Of a stretch of 64,000 nt of DNA, positions 34,381 to 43,027 are shown piece after piece. The position numbers and the translations under genes are program-made. Under the pieces are notes generated by a model. That model saw nothing but the letters and a program-made list of their open reading frames with translations. It searched no databases and was not told the origin of the DNA. How positions within the stretch are numbered: position 1 is the stretch's first letter; each line of letters begins with the position of its first letter. The stretch comes from Opitutia bacterium (GTDB lineage Bacteria; Verrucomicrobiota; Verrucomicrobiia; Opitutales; Opitutaceae), in contig JACRHT010000012.1 in NCBI GenBank assembly GCA_016217545.1, positions 372,001 through 436,000 on the forward strand, read 5' to 3'.

Positions 34381-35289
34381 ATGAACTGCTCCCGCGTCAC
34401 CGAACTCTTCATCGACTACCAGGACGGCTCGCTGCCGCCCGATGAAGCGGCGCAGATGCGCGCCCACCTCGCCTCCTGCCCCACCTGCCAGCGCGAATGG
34501 TCCGCCCTCCAGGAAATCACCCGCAAGCTCGACCAACTCCCGCAACCCGAGCCCTCCGCCCGCCTCCGCGAGAATTTCTACGCCATGCTCGAGACGCACC
34601 AGCGCGACGCCGATGCGCCGAGTCCGTTCGCCCTCGCGAAGAGCCGCCTCGACCGCTTCTTCGAAGCCATCCTCCCCGCGCAACCCGCGCTGCAATTCGC
34701 CTTCGCCCTCGCGCTGCTCGCCACCGGCATCTTCGCCGGCGCCCGCTGGCTGCAAAAGCCCGCCGTCGTCATCCCCGCGACCGACGAAGCCGCGAAACGC
34801 GAGATCGCCGACCTCCGCAAACAGGTCGACGGCATGGGCAAACTCGTCGCCGCCTCGCTCCTCCAGCAAAAATCCACCAGCGACCGCCTCCAAACCGTCC
34901 TCGCGACGATGGACCTCAAGTCGCCCGACCGCAAAGTCCTCACCGACCTCGTCGGCGCGCTCGCGTTCGACCCCTCCGTCAACGTCCGCCTCTCCGCCGT
35001 CGAAGCCCTCGCCCCGCACGCCGAGGACGATGTCGTGCGCGCCGGCCTCCTCGCCGCCCTCCCGCGCGAGAACGCCCCGCTCGTCCAGCTCGCGATGATC
35101 GAGCTCCTCGCCAACGTCCGCGAACCCGAGGCCGCGCCGCTCTTCGACCGCCTCGCGCGCGACGAAACCGCCGACAAGAACGTGCGCGACGCCGCCAAGC
35201 GCGGCCTCGCCTCCCTGCGCACGCCCGCCACTCCCGCTGACAACAAACCCAACGCTCAAACCTCCGCGCCCGCCGGAAAAACCGTCTGA
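34381..35289 (+). CDS. Zinc-finger anti-sigma factor with periplasmic HEAT-like domain
   Basis: 302 residues. The cytoplasmic N-terminal zinc-binding anti-sigma domain carries H29-x3-C33-x2-C36 (MRAHLASCPTCQREW). A single membrane helix spans about 102-121. The extracytoplasmic part (about 130-302) has a short coiled-coil stretch and alpha-helical HEAT-like repeats (DPSVNVRLSAVEALAPHAEDDVVRAGLL, LVQLAMIELLANVREPEAAPLF in pieces), followed by an Ala/Pro tail. It sits between its presumed sigma partner and a DUF4097 protein. The HEAT-like sensor region is a less common addition; it probably senses a protein ligand (inference). Confidence 0.88.
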   Translation: MNCSRVTELFIDYQDGSLPPDEAAQMRAHLASCPTCQREWSALQEITRKLDQLPQPEPSARLRENFYAMLETHQRDADAPSPFALAKSRLDRFFEAILPAQPALQFAFALALLATGIFAGARWLQKPAVVIPATDEAAKREIADLRKQVDGMGKLVAASLLQQKSTSDRLQTVLATMDLKSPDRKVLTDLVGALAFDPSVNVRLSAVEALAPHAEDDVVRAGLLAALPRENAPLVQLAMIELLANVREPEAAPLFDRLARDETADKNVRDAAKRGLASLRTPATPADNKPNAQTSAPAGKTV

Positions 35290-35317
35290 ACGGCGCGCCT
35301 CAGCAACCCTCGCAAAA

Positions 35318-36493
35318 ATGAAGAACCCACTCCACCTCCTCCGCTTCGGCGCCGCCTGCGCCGCGCTGGCCCTCTCGGCCGCCGCGCTGCCCGCCGCCGA
35401 CAACAACACCGACCAAAACACCGTCCGCTCCAAATTCAGCGACCCGGCGAAACCCGGCACCCTCAAAGTCGCGCTGCCTTGGGCCGAGGTCCAAGTCTCC
35501 GGCACCGACGGCAGCGAAATCGTCGTCACCTCCTCGCTCGAGCAAAAGGGCAAGAAGGAGGTCGACCAGGACGGCTTCCGCCGCCTCGACGAAGACGTCA
35601 CCTTCGAGATCACCGAGAAGAACAACGTCGCGACCATCGTCATGACCGGCGAAAATCCCTGGTCCGCCCAAGGCGCCGAGTTCCACGTCCAAGTCCCGCG
35701 CAACACCAACCTCGTCCTCCGCACCGAAGCCGGCGGCGACATCAAGGTCGAGAACATCGACGGCGACATCGACATCAACTCGATGAATGGCGAGGTCGCG
35801 CTCCTCGACATCGGCGCCTCCGCCGTCGTGAACACCATGAACGGCGAAGTCACCGCCACCTTCAAAAGGGCCCCCGCCAAACCCGTTTCCATCACCTCGA
35901 TGAACGGCGAAGTCGACGTCCGCCTCCCGGGCGACACCAAGGCGAACCTCCGCATGCGCACGCACAACGGCACCATCCGGACCAACTTCCCCGACAGCAT
36001 CCTCCAAACCAAAACCGAGAAGACCGCCAGCAAGGGCTACGCCTATGGCTTCGGCCCGACGCGCGAGCAGGCGCGTGAACTCGCCCGCAACGCCGAGCGC
36101 CTCGCCCGCGAACAAGCCAAGCTCGCTCGCGCCGCCGCCGGAGTGCAGGAGTCGGACGACGACGACAAGGAAGCCCCGGAAGCTCCGGCCGCCCCCGCCG
36201 CCGTGGCCGCGGCCACACCGGCCGCCGCGCCTGAAGCGCCGACGCCGCACGACAAACATCAGTCCTACAAGGCGCACTCCACGCAGCTCAAAGATCTCCC
36301 GCCCGAAGAGCAGGCCCGCGTCCGCTCCGAGATCGATCGCGCCATGCGCGCCGTCGCCGCCATCCCGACATCGGTCTTCAACGGCGCCACCGGCCCCGTC
36401 GGCAAGTCCATCGTCGGCACGCTCAACGGAGGCGGCGTCGACATCCAGCTCTCCACCATGAACGGCACGATCACGCTCCGGCAGTCCAAGTGA
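35318..36493 (+). CDS. Exported DUF4097-type protein of the sigma operon
   Basis: 391 residues. A signal peptide (to about residue 27) precedes a parallel beta-helix of DUF4097/DUF2154 (toast-rack-like) type, with the repeating pattern INSMNGEVALLDIG, VVNTMNGEVTATF, ITSMNGEVDVRLPG and MRTHNGTIRTNF. A charged helical insert (THREQARELARNAERLAREQ-like) and an Ala/Pro linker follow, then a last strand pair ending STMNGTITLRQSK. It is downstream of sigma and anti-sigma genes in the same operon, and proteins of this fold are often linked to envelope-stress regulators. It could be a ligand or target of the anti-sigma factor. A strong terminator follows. Confidence 0.85.
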   Translation: MKNPLHLLRFGAACAALALSAAALPAADNNTDQNTVRSKFSDPAKPGTLKVALPWAEVQVSGTDGSEIVVTSSLEQKGKKEVDQDGFRRLDEDVTFEITEKNNVATIVMTGENPWSAQGAEFHVQVPRNTNLVLRTEAGGDIKVENIDGDIDINSMNGEVALLDIGASAVVNTMNGEVTATFKRAPAKPVSITSMNGEVDVRLPGDTKANLRMRTHNGTIRTNFPDSILQTKTEKTASKGYAYGFGPTREQARELARNAERLAREQAKLARAAAGVQESDDDDKEAPEAPAAPAAVAAATPAAAPEAPTPHDKHQSYKAHSTQLKDLPPEEQARVRSEIDRAMRAVAAIPTSVFNGATGPVGKSIVGTLNGGGVDIQLSTMNGTITLRQSK

Positions 36494-36521
36494 GCGTCTG
36501 ACATCGGGTAATTTCCTACCC

Positions 36522-36560
36522 AAGAACCGGGGACGTCCGCGTCCCCGGTTCTTTGTTTTG
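36522..36560 (+). terminator. Rho-independent terminator of the sigma operon
   Basis: 13-bp perfect stem AAGAACCGGGGAC / GTCCCCGGTTCTT (36522-36534 / 36541-36553), 6-nt loop, followed by TGTTTTG. It is 29 bp after the DUF4097 stop. Confidence 0.9.
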
Positions 36561-36654
36561 GTTGGTCGCGAAGCGTGGCGCTTCGCATCCTCGCGACCGC
36601 GTTGCACGGGCCGCTGACGCCTGCTCCCATCCGCGATTCCGGGAGAAAAACCTG

Positions 36655-38808
36655 ATGCATCTGACCCTCGAACGAAAGATCGCGGCCGGTTTTGCCGTCG
36701 CGCTGGGGCTGCTGTCGGTCGTCGGGGTCGCGACATGGAGCAGCCTGACCCGCTTCGAGCGTGCCTTCGGCATGGTGGAGCACACGCACCTCGTCCTCAA
36801 CCGCCTCGAGCAGATCCAGGTGCAGGCCCTCGAGATGCAGACCAGCTCCCGCGGCTTCGCCCTGAGCGGCGAACCCGCGTTCCTCGGCCCATTCGACACC
36901 GCGATCGCAAAAGCCCGGGAGAACGTCGCGGCCGTCCGCGAACTCACGCGCGACAACCCCGCGCAACAACTCCGCCTCGAACGCCTGCAAGCCCTCGTCG
37001 AGCGGGAGATCGCGTCCATGTCGCGCCGCAACGCCGACCGCCGCACGCAGGCCGCCGCCGCCGCGCCCGATCCCGCCGCTCTGCGCGAAGGCGAGCTCGT
37101 CATGGACGAGTTGCGCGCGCTCATCCGCGAGATGGAGGAAACCGAAAGCGCCCTGCTCGCCGACCGCGCCATCGCGGCCCGCCACAACGCCAGCCACAGC
37201 CGCACCGCGCTGCTTCTCGCCGTCGCGTCCATGTTCGTGCTCGCCCTCGCGGCCGGCACGCGCGTCCAACAGGAATTGGCCGCCCGCAAACGCGCCGACG
37301 AGGCGCTCCACCGCTCGCGCGCGCTGTTCGAGACGTTTTTCGAACAATCGACCGACGCCATCGTCGTGGTCGGCGCTGCCGGCCTCATCCTCCGGGTCAA
37401 CCGTCGCAGCGAAGATCTCTTCGGCTACCCGCGCACCGAGTTGGTCGGCCAACCGCTCGAGGTGCTCATGCCCGACCGGTTCCGGGAGCGCCATCTCGCG
37501 CACGTGCAGGGCTTCCAGGCCGCGCCGAAATTCCGCGCGATGGGCGCGGGCCTCGAACTGCTCGCCGCACGCAAGGACGGCACCGAGTTCCCGGTCGACA
37601 TCATGCTCAACCCGCTCGAAACCGACGACGGCCGCGTCGTGCTCGCCGCCATCCGCGACATCACCGAACGCAAGGCCGCCGCCGCCGAGCTCCAGCGCTC
37701 CACCGAGCGCATCCGCGATCTCTACAACCGCGCTCCCTGCGGCTACCACTCGCTCGACGCCGAGGGGATCATCGTCGAGATCAACGACACCGAGCTGGAC
37801 TGGATCGGCTACACGCGCGACGAGGTCGTCCGCCGGCTGCGGTTCCGCGATCTGCTCTCCCCCGCTGACCAGGAAAAATTCGCGGAAACGTTCCCGCGCT
37901 TCAAGGCCACCGGCACGGCCAGCGACATCGAGTTCCAGCTCCGTCGCCGCGACGGCTCGATGTTTCACGTCTCCATCAGCGCCACCGCGCTCTACGACGC
38001 GGACGGCCGCTACCTCTCCAGCCGCAGCATCGTCCACAACATCGACGCGCGGCGCGCCGCCGAACAGCGCCTCGCCGCGCTCCATCGCGAACTCCGGGAA
38101 CACAGCGCCCGGGTCGAGGACGCCAACCGCGAACTCGAAGCCTTCTCCTACTCCGTCTCGCACGATCTCCGCGCCCCGCTGCGCCACCTCGCCGGTTTTT
38201 CCACGCTGCTGCTCGAGCGCGAAGGCAGCCGCCTCGACCCCGAGAGTCTCCGCTACGTGCGGACCATCATCGCCTCGGCCCAGCGCATGGGCGAGCTGAT
38301 CGACGCGCTCCTCGATTTTTCGCGGCTCGTCCGCCTGCCCGTGCAGCGCATGCGCGTGGATTCCCAAGCCCTCGTCGCCGACGTGCTCGCCGAAAAACAC
38401 TTCGAGGCCGCCGCCGATACCGAGTGGCGCATCGATCCGCTCCCCGCCGTCGAGGCCGACGCCGCGCTCCTGCGCCAAGTGTGGATCAACCTCCTCGGCA
38501 ACGCGGCCAAATACTCCGCGCCCCGCCGTCCGCCACGCATCCACGTCTCCGCGGAAATCTCGCGCGACGGCCGCGAGGCGATCTTCACGGTGCGCGACAA
38601 CGGCGTCGGCTTCGATCCGCGCTACGCGGACAAGCTCTTCAAGGTTTTCAGCCGCCTGCACGGCGAGCGCGAGTTTCGCGGCACCGGCATCGGTCTCGCC
38701 CTCGTGCAGCGCATCGTCGCGCGCCACGGCGGCCGCGTCTGGGCGGAAAGCGCGCCCGACGCCGGCGCCGCGTTCTTCTTCACCCTGCCCGCCGCTCCCA
38801 CCCCATGA
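36655..38808 (+). CDS. CHASE3-PAS-PAS sensor histidine kinase
   Basis: 717 residues. TM1 is about 9-29 and TM2 about 184-202; the periplasmic helical region between them (LEMQTSSRGFALSGEPAFLGPF) is a CHASE3 domain. Two PAS domains (about 222-340 and 348-470) carry PAC-type ends (VLAAIRDITERK). The HisKA domain has SYSVSHDLRAPLRHL with H503, and the HATPase has WINLLGNAAKYS, DNGVGFDPRYADKLF and FRGTGIGLALVQRI, as in cyanobacterial-phytochrome-like kinases. A Shine-Dalgarno-like GGGAG precedes the ATG. It overlaps the next gene by 4 bp (ATGA). Confidence 0.93.
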   Translation: MHLTLERKIAAGFAVALGLLSVVGVATWSSLTRFERAFGMVEHTHLVLNRLEQIQVQALEMQTSSRGFALSGEPAFLGPFDTAIAKARENVAAVRELTRDNPAQQLRLERLQALVEREIASMSRRNADRRTQAAAAAPDPAALREGELVMDELRALIREMEETESALLADRAIAARHNASHSRTALLLAVASMFVLALAAGTRVQQELAARKRADEALHRSRALFETFFEQSTDAIVVVGAAGLILRVNRRSEDLFGYPRTELVGQPLEVLMPDRFRERHLAHVQGFQAAPKFRAMGAGLELLAARKDGTEFPVDIMLNPLETDDGRVVLAAIRDITERKAAAAELQRSTERIRDLYNRAPCGYHSLDAEGIIVEINDTELDWIGYTRDEVVRRLRFRDLLSPADQEKFAETFPRFKATGTASDIEFQLRRRDGSMFHVSISATALYDADGRYLSSRSIVHNIDARRAAEQRLAALHRELREHSARVEDANRELEAFSYSVSHDLRAPLRHLAGFSTLLLEREGSRLDPESLRYVRTIIASAQRMGELIDALLDFSRLVRLPVQRMRVDSQALVADVLAEKHFEAAADTEWRIDPLPAVEADAALLRQVWINLLGNAAKYSAPRRPPRIHVSAEISRDGREAIFTVRDNGVGFDPRYADKLFKVFSRLHGEREFRGTGIGLALVQRIVARHGGRVWAESAPDAGAAFFFTLPAAPTP

Positions 38809-40709
38809 GAATCCTGCATCTCGACGACGATCCCCTCGACCACGAACTCGTGAAAGTGCTGCTCCAGGCTGAGTGTCCCGAGTGCGAGGTCGTCACCGCG
38901 GCCAACCGCACCGAATTCCTCGCCCTGCTCGCCCTGGAGAAATTCGACGTCATCCTCGCCGACTACACCCTGCCGGGCTTCGACGGACTCGAGGCGCTTG
39001 AACTCTCGCAGGAGCGCACGCCGGGCACGCCCTTCGTCTTTTTCTCCGGCAGCATCGGCGAAGATCAAGCCATCGCCGCCGTGCGCGCCGGCGCCGCGGA
39101 CTATGTGATCAAGGACCGCTACCAACGCCTCCCGATGGCGCTGCGCCGCGCCGTCCTCGAAAGCCGCGAGCGCCAGCAGCACCGCGAGACGGAACACTCG
39201 CTCCACGCCACGCGCGAGCGCCACCAGCGCTTCATCGAGGACGCGCGCGACGCCATCTTTTCGCTCTCCGATGCCGGCGTGATCACCTCGCTCAACCCTG
39301 CCTTCGAAGTCATCACCGGTTGGAAACGCCGCGAGTGGATCGGCCAGCATTTCATCCGCCTCGTCGATCCGCTCGACGTCGAGCGCGCGCGGCGCCGCTT
39401 CGCCGAATTGTTGGCCGGCGACCAACCGGGCCTGTTCGAGCTGCGCCTGCGCAAGCCCGAGGGCACCGCCGACGTCGAGTTCACCGTCAACCGCGCGCCC
39501 ACGCCGGACGGCAGCTTCGAACTCATGGGCATCGGCCGCGACATCACGGAAAAAAAGCGCCTGCAGGAGCAATTTCTCCGCGCCCAGCGCATGGAGAATC
39601 TCGGCATGCTCGCCGCCGGCATCGCGCATGATTTCAACAACATCCTCACGCCAATGCTGATGGTTTCGCAGCTGCTGCGCGCGCAATCGACGCCCCAGAA
39701 CCAGCGGCTGTTCGACACCCTCGAGCAAAGCGCCTCCCGTGGCGCCGCGCTCGTGAAACAGATCCTCTCCTTCGTCCAGGGCGGCACCGACGAGCTGCGC
39801 GTCGTGCAACTCAAGCACGTGGCCCGCGACATCGCCGCGATGATCGAGGAGACCTTTCCCCGCCACTTGCGCTTCGAACACACCATCCCGAGCGACCTGT
39901 GGCCGGTGCGGGCCCACCCGTCGCAGATGCACCAGATCGTCCTCAACCTGTGCGTCAACGCGCGCGACGCCATGCCCGACGGCGGCATCCTTTCGCTGCG
40001 CCTCGCGAACCGGCAGCTCGATGCCGCCGCCGCCAACGCGATGCCCGGCGCGCGGCCCGGCGCATTTCTCGTCATCGAGGTCAGCGACACCGGCACCGGC
40101 ATCCCGCCCGAAATCCTTCCGCGCATCTGGGAGCCGTTCTTCACCACCAAGGGCCCCGGGCGCGGCACCGGTTTGGGACTCTCCACCGTGCGCGGCATCA
40201 TCGCGGCGCATCAGGGTTTCTGCACCGTGCACAGCACGCCCGGCCGCGGCACCACGTTCTGCATTTTCCTCCCCGCGGAAATCGCCTCCGCCAACGAGGA
40301 GCGCGAAATCGACGTCGCGGACATCCCGCGCGGCAAAGGCGAGGCGATCCTCGTCATCGAGGACGAACTCGAGGTTCGCCAGATCGTCGACACGGTCCTC
40401 TCGCAACACGGCTACCGGGTCACCCTGGCGACGGATGGCGCGGAAGCGCTGGCGCTGCTCGCCAGCTCCGCCGCCCCCGCCAATCTGCGGCTGATCGTCA
40501 CCGACCTGATGATGCCGCGCCTCGGTGGCCGACAGCTCATCGAGTTGATCCGGCGCACCCATCCCGGCGTGCGCGTGCTGGTCATGAGCGGCCTCGCCAG
40601 CGGCGAACCCGACCGCGTCGAAGCCGGCGACGCCTTTCTGCTCAAGCCGTTTCGGCCCGAGACGTTGTTGCAGGAAGTGCACGCCTTGCTGATGCGCACC
40701 CCGCCGTAA
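38805..40709 (+). CDS. REC-PAS-histidine kinase-REC hybrid
   Basis: 634 residues, soluble. The N-terminal receiver (1-120) has DDD at 7-9 and phosphoacceptor D53. A PAS domain spans about 138-255. The HisKA domain has GIAHDFNNILTPM with H275, and the HATPase domain has LNLCVNARDAM, DTGTGIPPEILPRIWEPFFTTK and GTGLGLSTVRGII. The C-terminal receiver (about 514-632) has D567 (VTDLMMPRLGG) and K (LLKPF). The order REC-PAS-kinase-REC allows input from the upstream kinase and a phosphorelay onward. The start overlaps the upstream kinase stop by 4 bp, and a stand-alone receiver follows. No output domain is seen in this cluster. Confidence 0.93.
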   Translation: MRILHLDDDPLDHELVKVLLQAECPECEVVTAANRTEFLALLALEKFDVILADYTLPGFDGLEALELSQERTPGTPFVFFSGSIGEDQAIAAVRAGAADYVIKDRYQRLPMALRRAVLESRERQQHRETEHSLHATRERHQRFIEDARDAIFSLSDAGVITSLNPAFEVITGWKRREWIGQHFIRLVDPLDVERARRRFAELLAGDQPGLFELRLRKPEGTADVEFTVNRAPTPDGSFELMGIGRDITEKKRLQEQFLRAQRMENLGMLAAGIAHDFNNILTPMLMVSQLLRAQSTPQNQRLFDTLEQSASRGAALVKQILSFVQGGTDELRVVQLKHVARDIAAMIEETFPRHLRFEHTIPSDLWPVRAHPSQMHQIVLNLCVNARDAMPDGGILSLRLANRQLDAAAANAMPGARPGAFLVIEVSDTGTGIPPEILPRIWEPFFTTKGPGRGTGLGLSTVRGIIAAHQGFCTVHSTPGRGTTFCIFLPAEIASANEEREIDVADIPRGKGEAILVIEDELEVRQIVDTVLSQHGYRVTLATDGAEALALLASSAAPANLRLIVTDLMMPRLGGRQLIELIRRTHPGVRVLVMSGLASGEPDRVEAGDAFLLKPFRPETLLQEVHALLMRTPP

Positions 40710-40775
40710 GCGCGCACTTTCTTCGCGTCGGCCTTGCGTAAAAGCAACACGCTGCCTAACTCTCCTCCCGACTCC

Positions 40776-41144
40776 ATGGCCGATATCCTGATCATCGACG
40801 ACGACGACGTCTTTCGCGACGTCCTCGCCAGCGCGCTCGAGCACTCGGGCCATGTCGTCCGCCAGGCCATCAACGGCGTGGAAGGGCTGCAGAAATTCCA
40901 TCAGCAACCCGCCGAACTCGTCATCACCGACATCGTGATGCCCGAGAAGGAGGGGCTGGACACCATCCGCGACCTCCGCCGCGAATTCCCGAAGGCGCGC
41001 ATCATCGCCATGTCGGGCGGCCTCGCGCACGATCCGAAACTCTACCTGCACATGGCGGAGAAATTCGGCGCCCAAGCCGTCCTCGCCAAGCCGTTCGCCC
41101 TCGCCGACCTCAAGAAAGTCGTCGACACCGCGCTCGCCAGCTGA
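40776..41144 (+). CDS. Single-domain response regulator (CheY-like)
   Basis: 122 residues, one receiver domain with DDDD at 8-11, phosphoacceptor D52 (VITDIVMPEKEG), S (AMSGG) and K (LAKPF). There is no output domain, so it acts by protein interaction or as a phosphorelay intermediate. It lies 66 bp after the hybrid kinase gene and is presumably phosphorylated by it. The ATG at 40776 is chosen because the receiver begins immediately; an upstream in-frame codon would add 14 unstructured residues. Confidence 0.9.
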   Translation: MADILIIDDDDVFRDVLASALEHSGHVVRQAINGVEGLQKFHQQPAELVITDIVMPEKEGLDTIRDLRREFPKARIIAMSGGLAHDPKLYLHMAEKFGAQAVLAKPFALADLKKVVDTALAS

Positions 41145-41156
41145 GCGGAGCGCGCC

Positions 41157-41369
41157 CTAGGCGCGGAACATCGCGATGAGTTGCAGGCGGCGCTTCAGGC
41201 CGAGTTTGCGATAAACCGCGGTCAGTTGGTTCTTCACCGTCAGGTCGGACTTTCGCAACGCGCGCGCGATTTCCTTGTTCGTCAGTCCGCGCACGACGTG
41301 CGACACGACCGCCGCCTCGGCAGGCGTGAGTTTCACCACACCCTCGCCGTCGTGATGCGGATGGCGCAT
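41157..41369 (-). CDS. HTH-only LuxR-type miniprotein (second of a tandem pair)
   Basis: 70 residues, just a GerE/LuxR helix-turn-helix: LTPAEAAVVSHVVRGLTNKEIARALRKSDLTVKNQLTAVYRKLG (in pieces) ending AMFRA. There is no receiver or ligand domain. It starts 2 bp after the stop of a similar gene upstream, so both are made from one transcript. The recognition helix has TVKNQ where most LuxR proteins have TVKxH. It converges with the CheY-like gene (12-bp gap). It may dimerise with its neighbour on DNA (inference). Confidence 0.8.
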   Translation of the reverse strand: MRHPHHDGEGVVKLTPAEAAVVSHVVRGLTNKEIARALRKSDLTVKNQLTAVYRKLGLKRRLQLIAMFRA

Positions 41370-41371
41370 GG

Positions 41372-41623
41372 TCAACGCAGGGCGGCGATCAACCGCGCAC
41401 GCGTCGGCTGACCGAGTTTGTGGAGGATGGAGGCAACCTGGTTTTTCACCGTCGGCTCCGCTTTGCCGAGCATGGCCGCGATCTCCTTGTTGCTGTAGCC
41501 GGCGCCGAGCAACGCGAGCACGCGACCCTCGGCCTCGGTGAGCAGCAGCGCGGGCTCCGCGGGGAAAAGCTGCCGGTGATTCGTCACCGGCTCCGGCAGC
41601 AGGCAATAGCGTTCGGCAACCAT
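41372..41623 (-). CDS. HTH-only LuxR-type miniprotein (first of a tandem pair)
   Basis: 83 residues: a 25-residue leader and a GerE-type helix-turn-helix (LLTEAEGRVLALLGAGYSNKEIAAMLGKAEPTVKNQ in pieces, then LHKLGQPTRARLIAALR). No sensory domain. It shares the NKEIA core and TVKNQ recognition helix with the next gene, and the NKEIAA core with the larger LuxR regulator at 45973, so the three look like a local paralogous set. Its promoter region contains the 30-bp inverted repeat of 41654-41754. Confidence 0.82.
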   Translation of the reverse strand: MVAERYCLLPEPVTNHRQLFPAEPALLLTEAEGRVLALLGAGYSNKEIAAMLGKAEPTVKNQVASILHKLGQPTRARLIAALR

Positions 41624-41653
41624 GGCTCAGCAGGCAAAAGCCGTAGTGGGCTG

Positions 41654-41754
41654 AACCGCGAATGGACACGAATGCACACGAATAAAAGGCCGGCTCAGCG
41701 CACCGCGCGGCGTCTCGTTCAGACATTCGTGTTCATTCGTGTCCATTCGTGGTT
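41654..41754. repeat. Large inverted repeat of CGAATG/ACACGAATG units
   Basis: Left arm 41654-41683 and right arm 41725-41754 are reverse complements over 30 bp with two mismatches. Each arm is built from iterated units (CGAATGGACACGAATG, then CACACGAAT on the left; AACACGAAT on the right). The spacer is 41 bp. It lies between the tlpA-like stop (41774) and the start of the HTH miniprotein (41623), so it could act as a terminator, an operator or a mobile intergenic repeat. Confidence 0.88.
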
Positions 41755-41773
41755 TCATTTCAGTGGTTGTCGC

Positions 41774-43012
41774 TCAAAGCCCGAGCAGGCGTTTGACCTC
41801 GGCCTCTAGTTTTTCGCCGCGCGCCTCGGTCGCCGCGATCTTGCCGTCCTTGCCGAGGAGGAACATCGCGGGAATCGCGTTGATGCCGAATTTCACCGCG
41901 TAGTCATTCTTCCACCACTTGCCGTCGAAATACTGCGGCCAGGGCATCTCGTTCTTCGCGGTGAACTCGAGCATCTTCTTCTTCGCGGCCTCGAGCTTCG
42001 CGGCGGTCTGCTGCGGCGTGTCGCTCGGACGCGCATTGGGATTTTCCAGCGTGATGCCGACGACCTCGAAGCCCTTGTCGTGATAGGCAGCGTAGACCTT
42101 CTTCACGTTCGGCAGCTCGGCGATGCACGGTCCGCACCACGTCGCCCAGAAATCCACGAGCACGACCTTGCCCTTGAGTTTCGCGACGTCGACCTCGCGT
42201 CCGTCGGCAGCGGTGAACTTCACGGAGCCGATCTCGGCGGCGGCGACTTTCTGCGCGGCGTCGCGCTTTTCCGCCTCGGCCTTGCGCGCGGTCTCCGCCT
42301 TCGCGAGCGCGGCGGCGATCACGGGATTGCCCGCGAGACTCGCCTCAAATTCGGCGGCCGCGGCGGGAAGATTGTAGCGGAGGCGACCGGTATACATCTC
42401 GACGATCGGGACGACGCGCTCGTCGGGAAATTTCGCCACCAACCGCTCCACGAGCGGACGGAACGAGGTGACGTCGAATTTTTCGCCCTTCAGGCGCGCG
42501 ACGGTGCCGGCGTCCGTCAGGAGCGCGTTGAACGCTCCAGCGCGCTGCCGCGGCGTGGCGTCGTCGGCTTCGACCACTTGCTGGAGCAGGCGGACCTGTT
42601 CGCTCCGGAACGCGAGGACCTTGGCGTCATCGACGATCAGGTTCGCCCAGTTCGGCTTCTCCGCGAACTCCGGTTTGAAATCCACGATGAACGACGGACC
42701 CGTGTAGCTCGCCTGCACCCAGCCTTCGTAGCGGCGCGGATCGGTCGGATATTTTTCACCGAACGCGCGCACCGCGGCGGCGAAATCCTGAAAACTCCTG
42801 TCCTGCCAACGGAAGAATTCCTTCGACGGGTGCTCGACGCCCGCCGGCGGATCCGCGCGATAGAGTGTCCACACCGCTTCATAGTCGAGATCGGCGGGCG
42901 ATTTCGCGACGGCGGGTGCGGCGCTCTCGGTCGCCTGCGCCCGCGCCAGCGGCACGAGCGAGGCACAACCAAGAACACTGACTGCAACAAGACAAAGGGC
43001 GTGGAGTTTCAT
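41774..43012 (-). CDS. TlpA-like thioredoxin-fold protein with N-terminal helical region
   Basis: 412 residues, exported (signal peptide to about residue 26; LGCAS could alternatively be a lipobox, with C16). Residues 27-260 are helical, with a coiled-coil-like end rich in Ala/Lys/Glu. The TlpA/ResA redox domain (about 262-412) has the active site WCGPC at 292-296, VLVDFWATW before it and the cis-Pro loop NAIPAMFLL. A role in extracytoplasmic thiol-disulfide exchange is expected. The gene starts 15 bp after the TonB receptor stop and is probably co-transcribed with it, an arrangement often seen for TlpA proteins in receptor operons. Confidence 0.9.
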   Translation of the reverse strand: MKLHALCLVAVSVLGCASLVPLARAQATESAAPAVAKSPADLDYEAVWTLYRADPPAGVEHPSKEFFRWQDRSFQDFAAAVRAFGEKYPTDPRRYEGWVQASYTGPSFIVDFKPEFAEKPNWANLIVDDAKVLAFRSEQVRLLQQVVEADDATPRQRAGAFNALLTDAGTVARLKGEKFDVTSFRPLVERLVAKFPDERVVPIVEMYTGRLRYNLPAAAAEFEASLAGNPVIAAALAKAETARKAEAEKRDAAQKVAAAEIGSVKFTAADGREVDVAKLKGKVVLVDFWATWCGPCIAELPNVKKVYAAYHDKGFEVVGITLENPNARPSDTPQQTAAKLEAAKKKMLEFTAKNEMPWPQYFDGKWWKNDYAVKFGINAIPAMFLLGKDGKIAATEARGEKLEAEVKRLLGL

Positions 43013-43027
43013 GGAATCGAACGGCGG

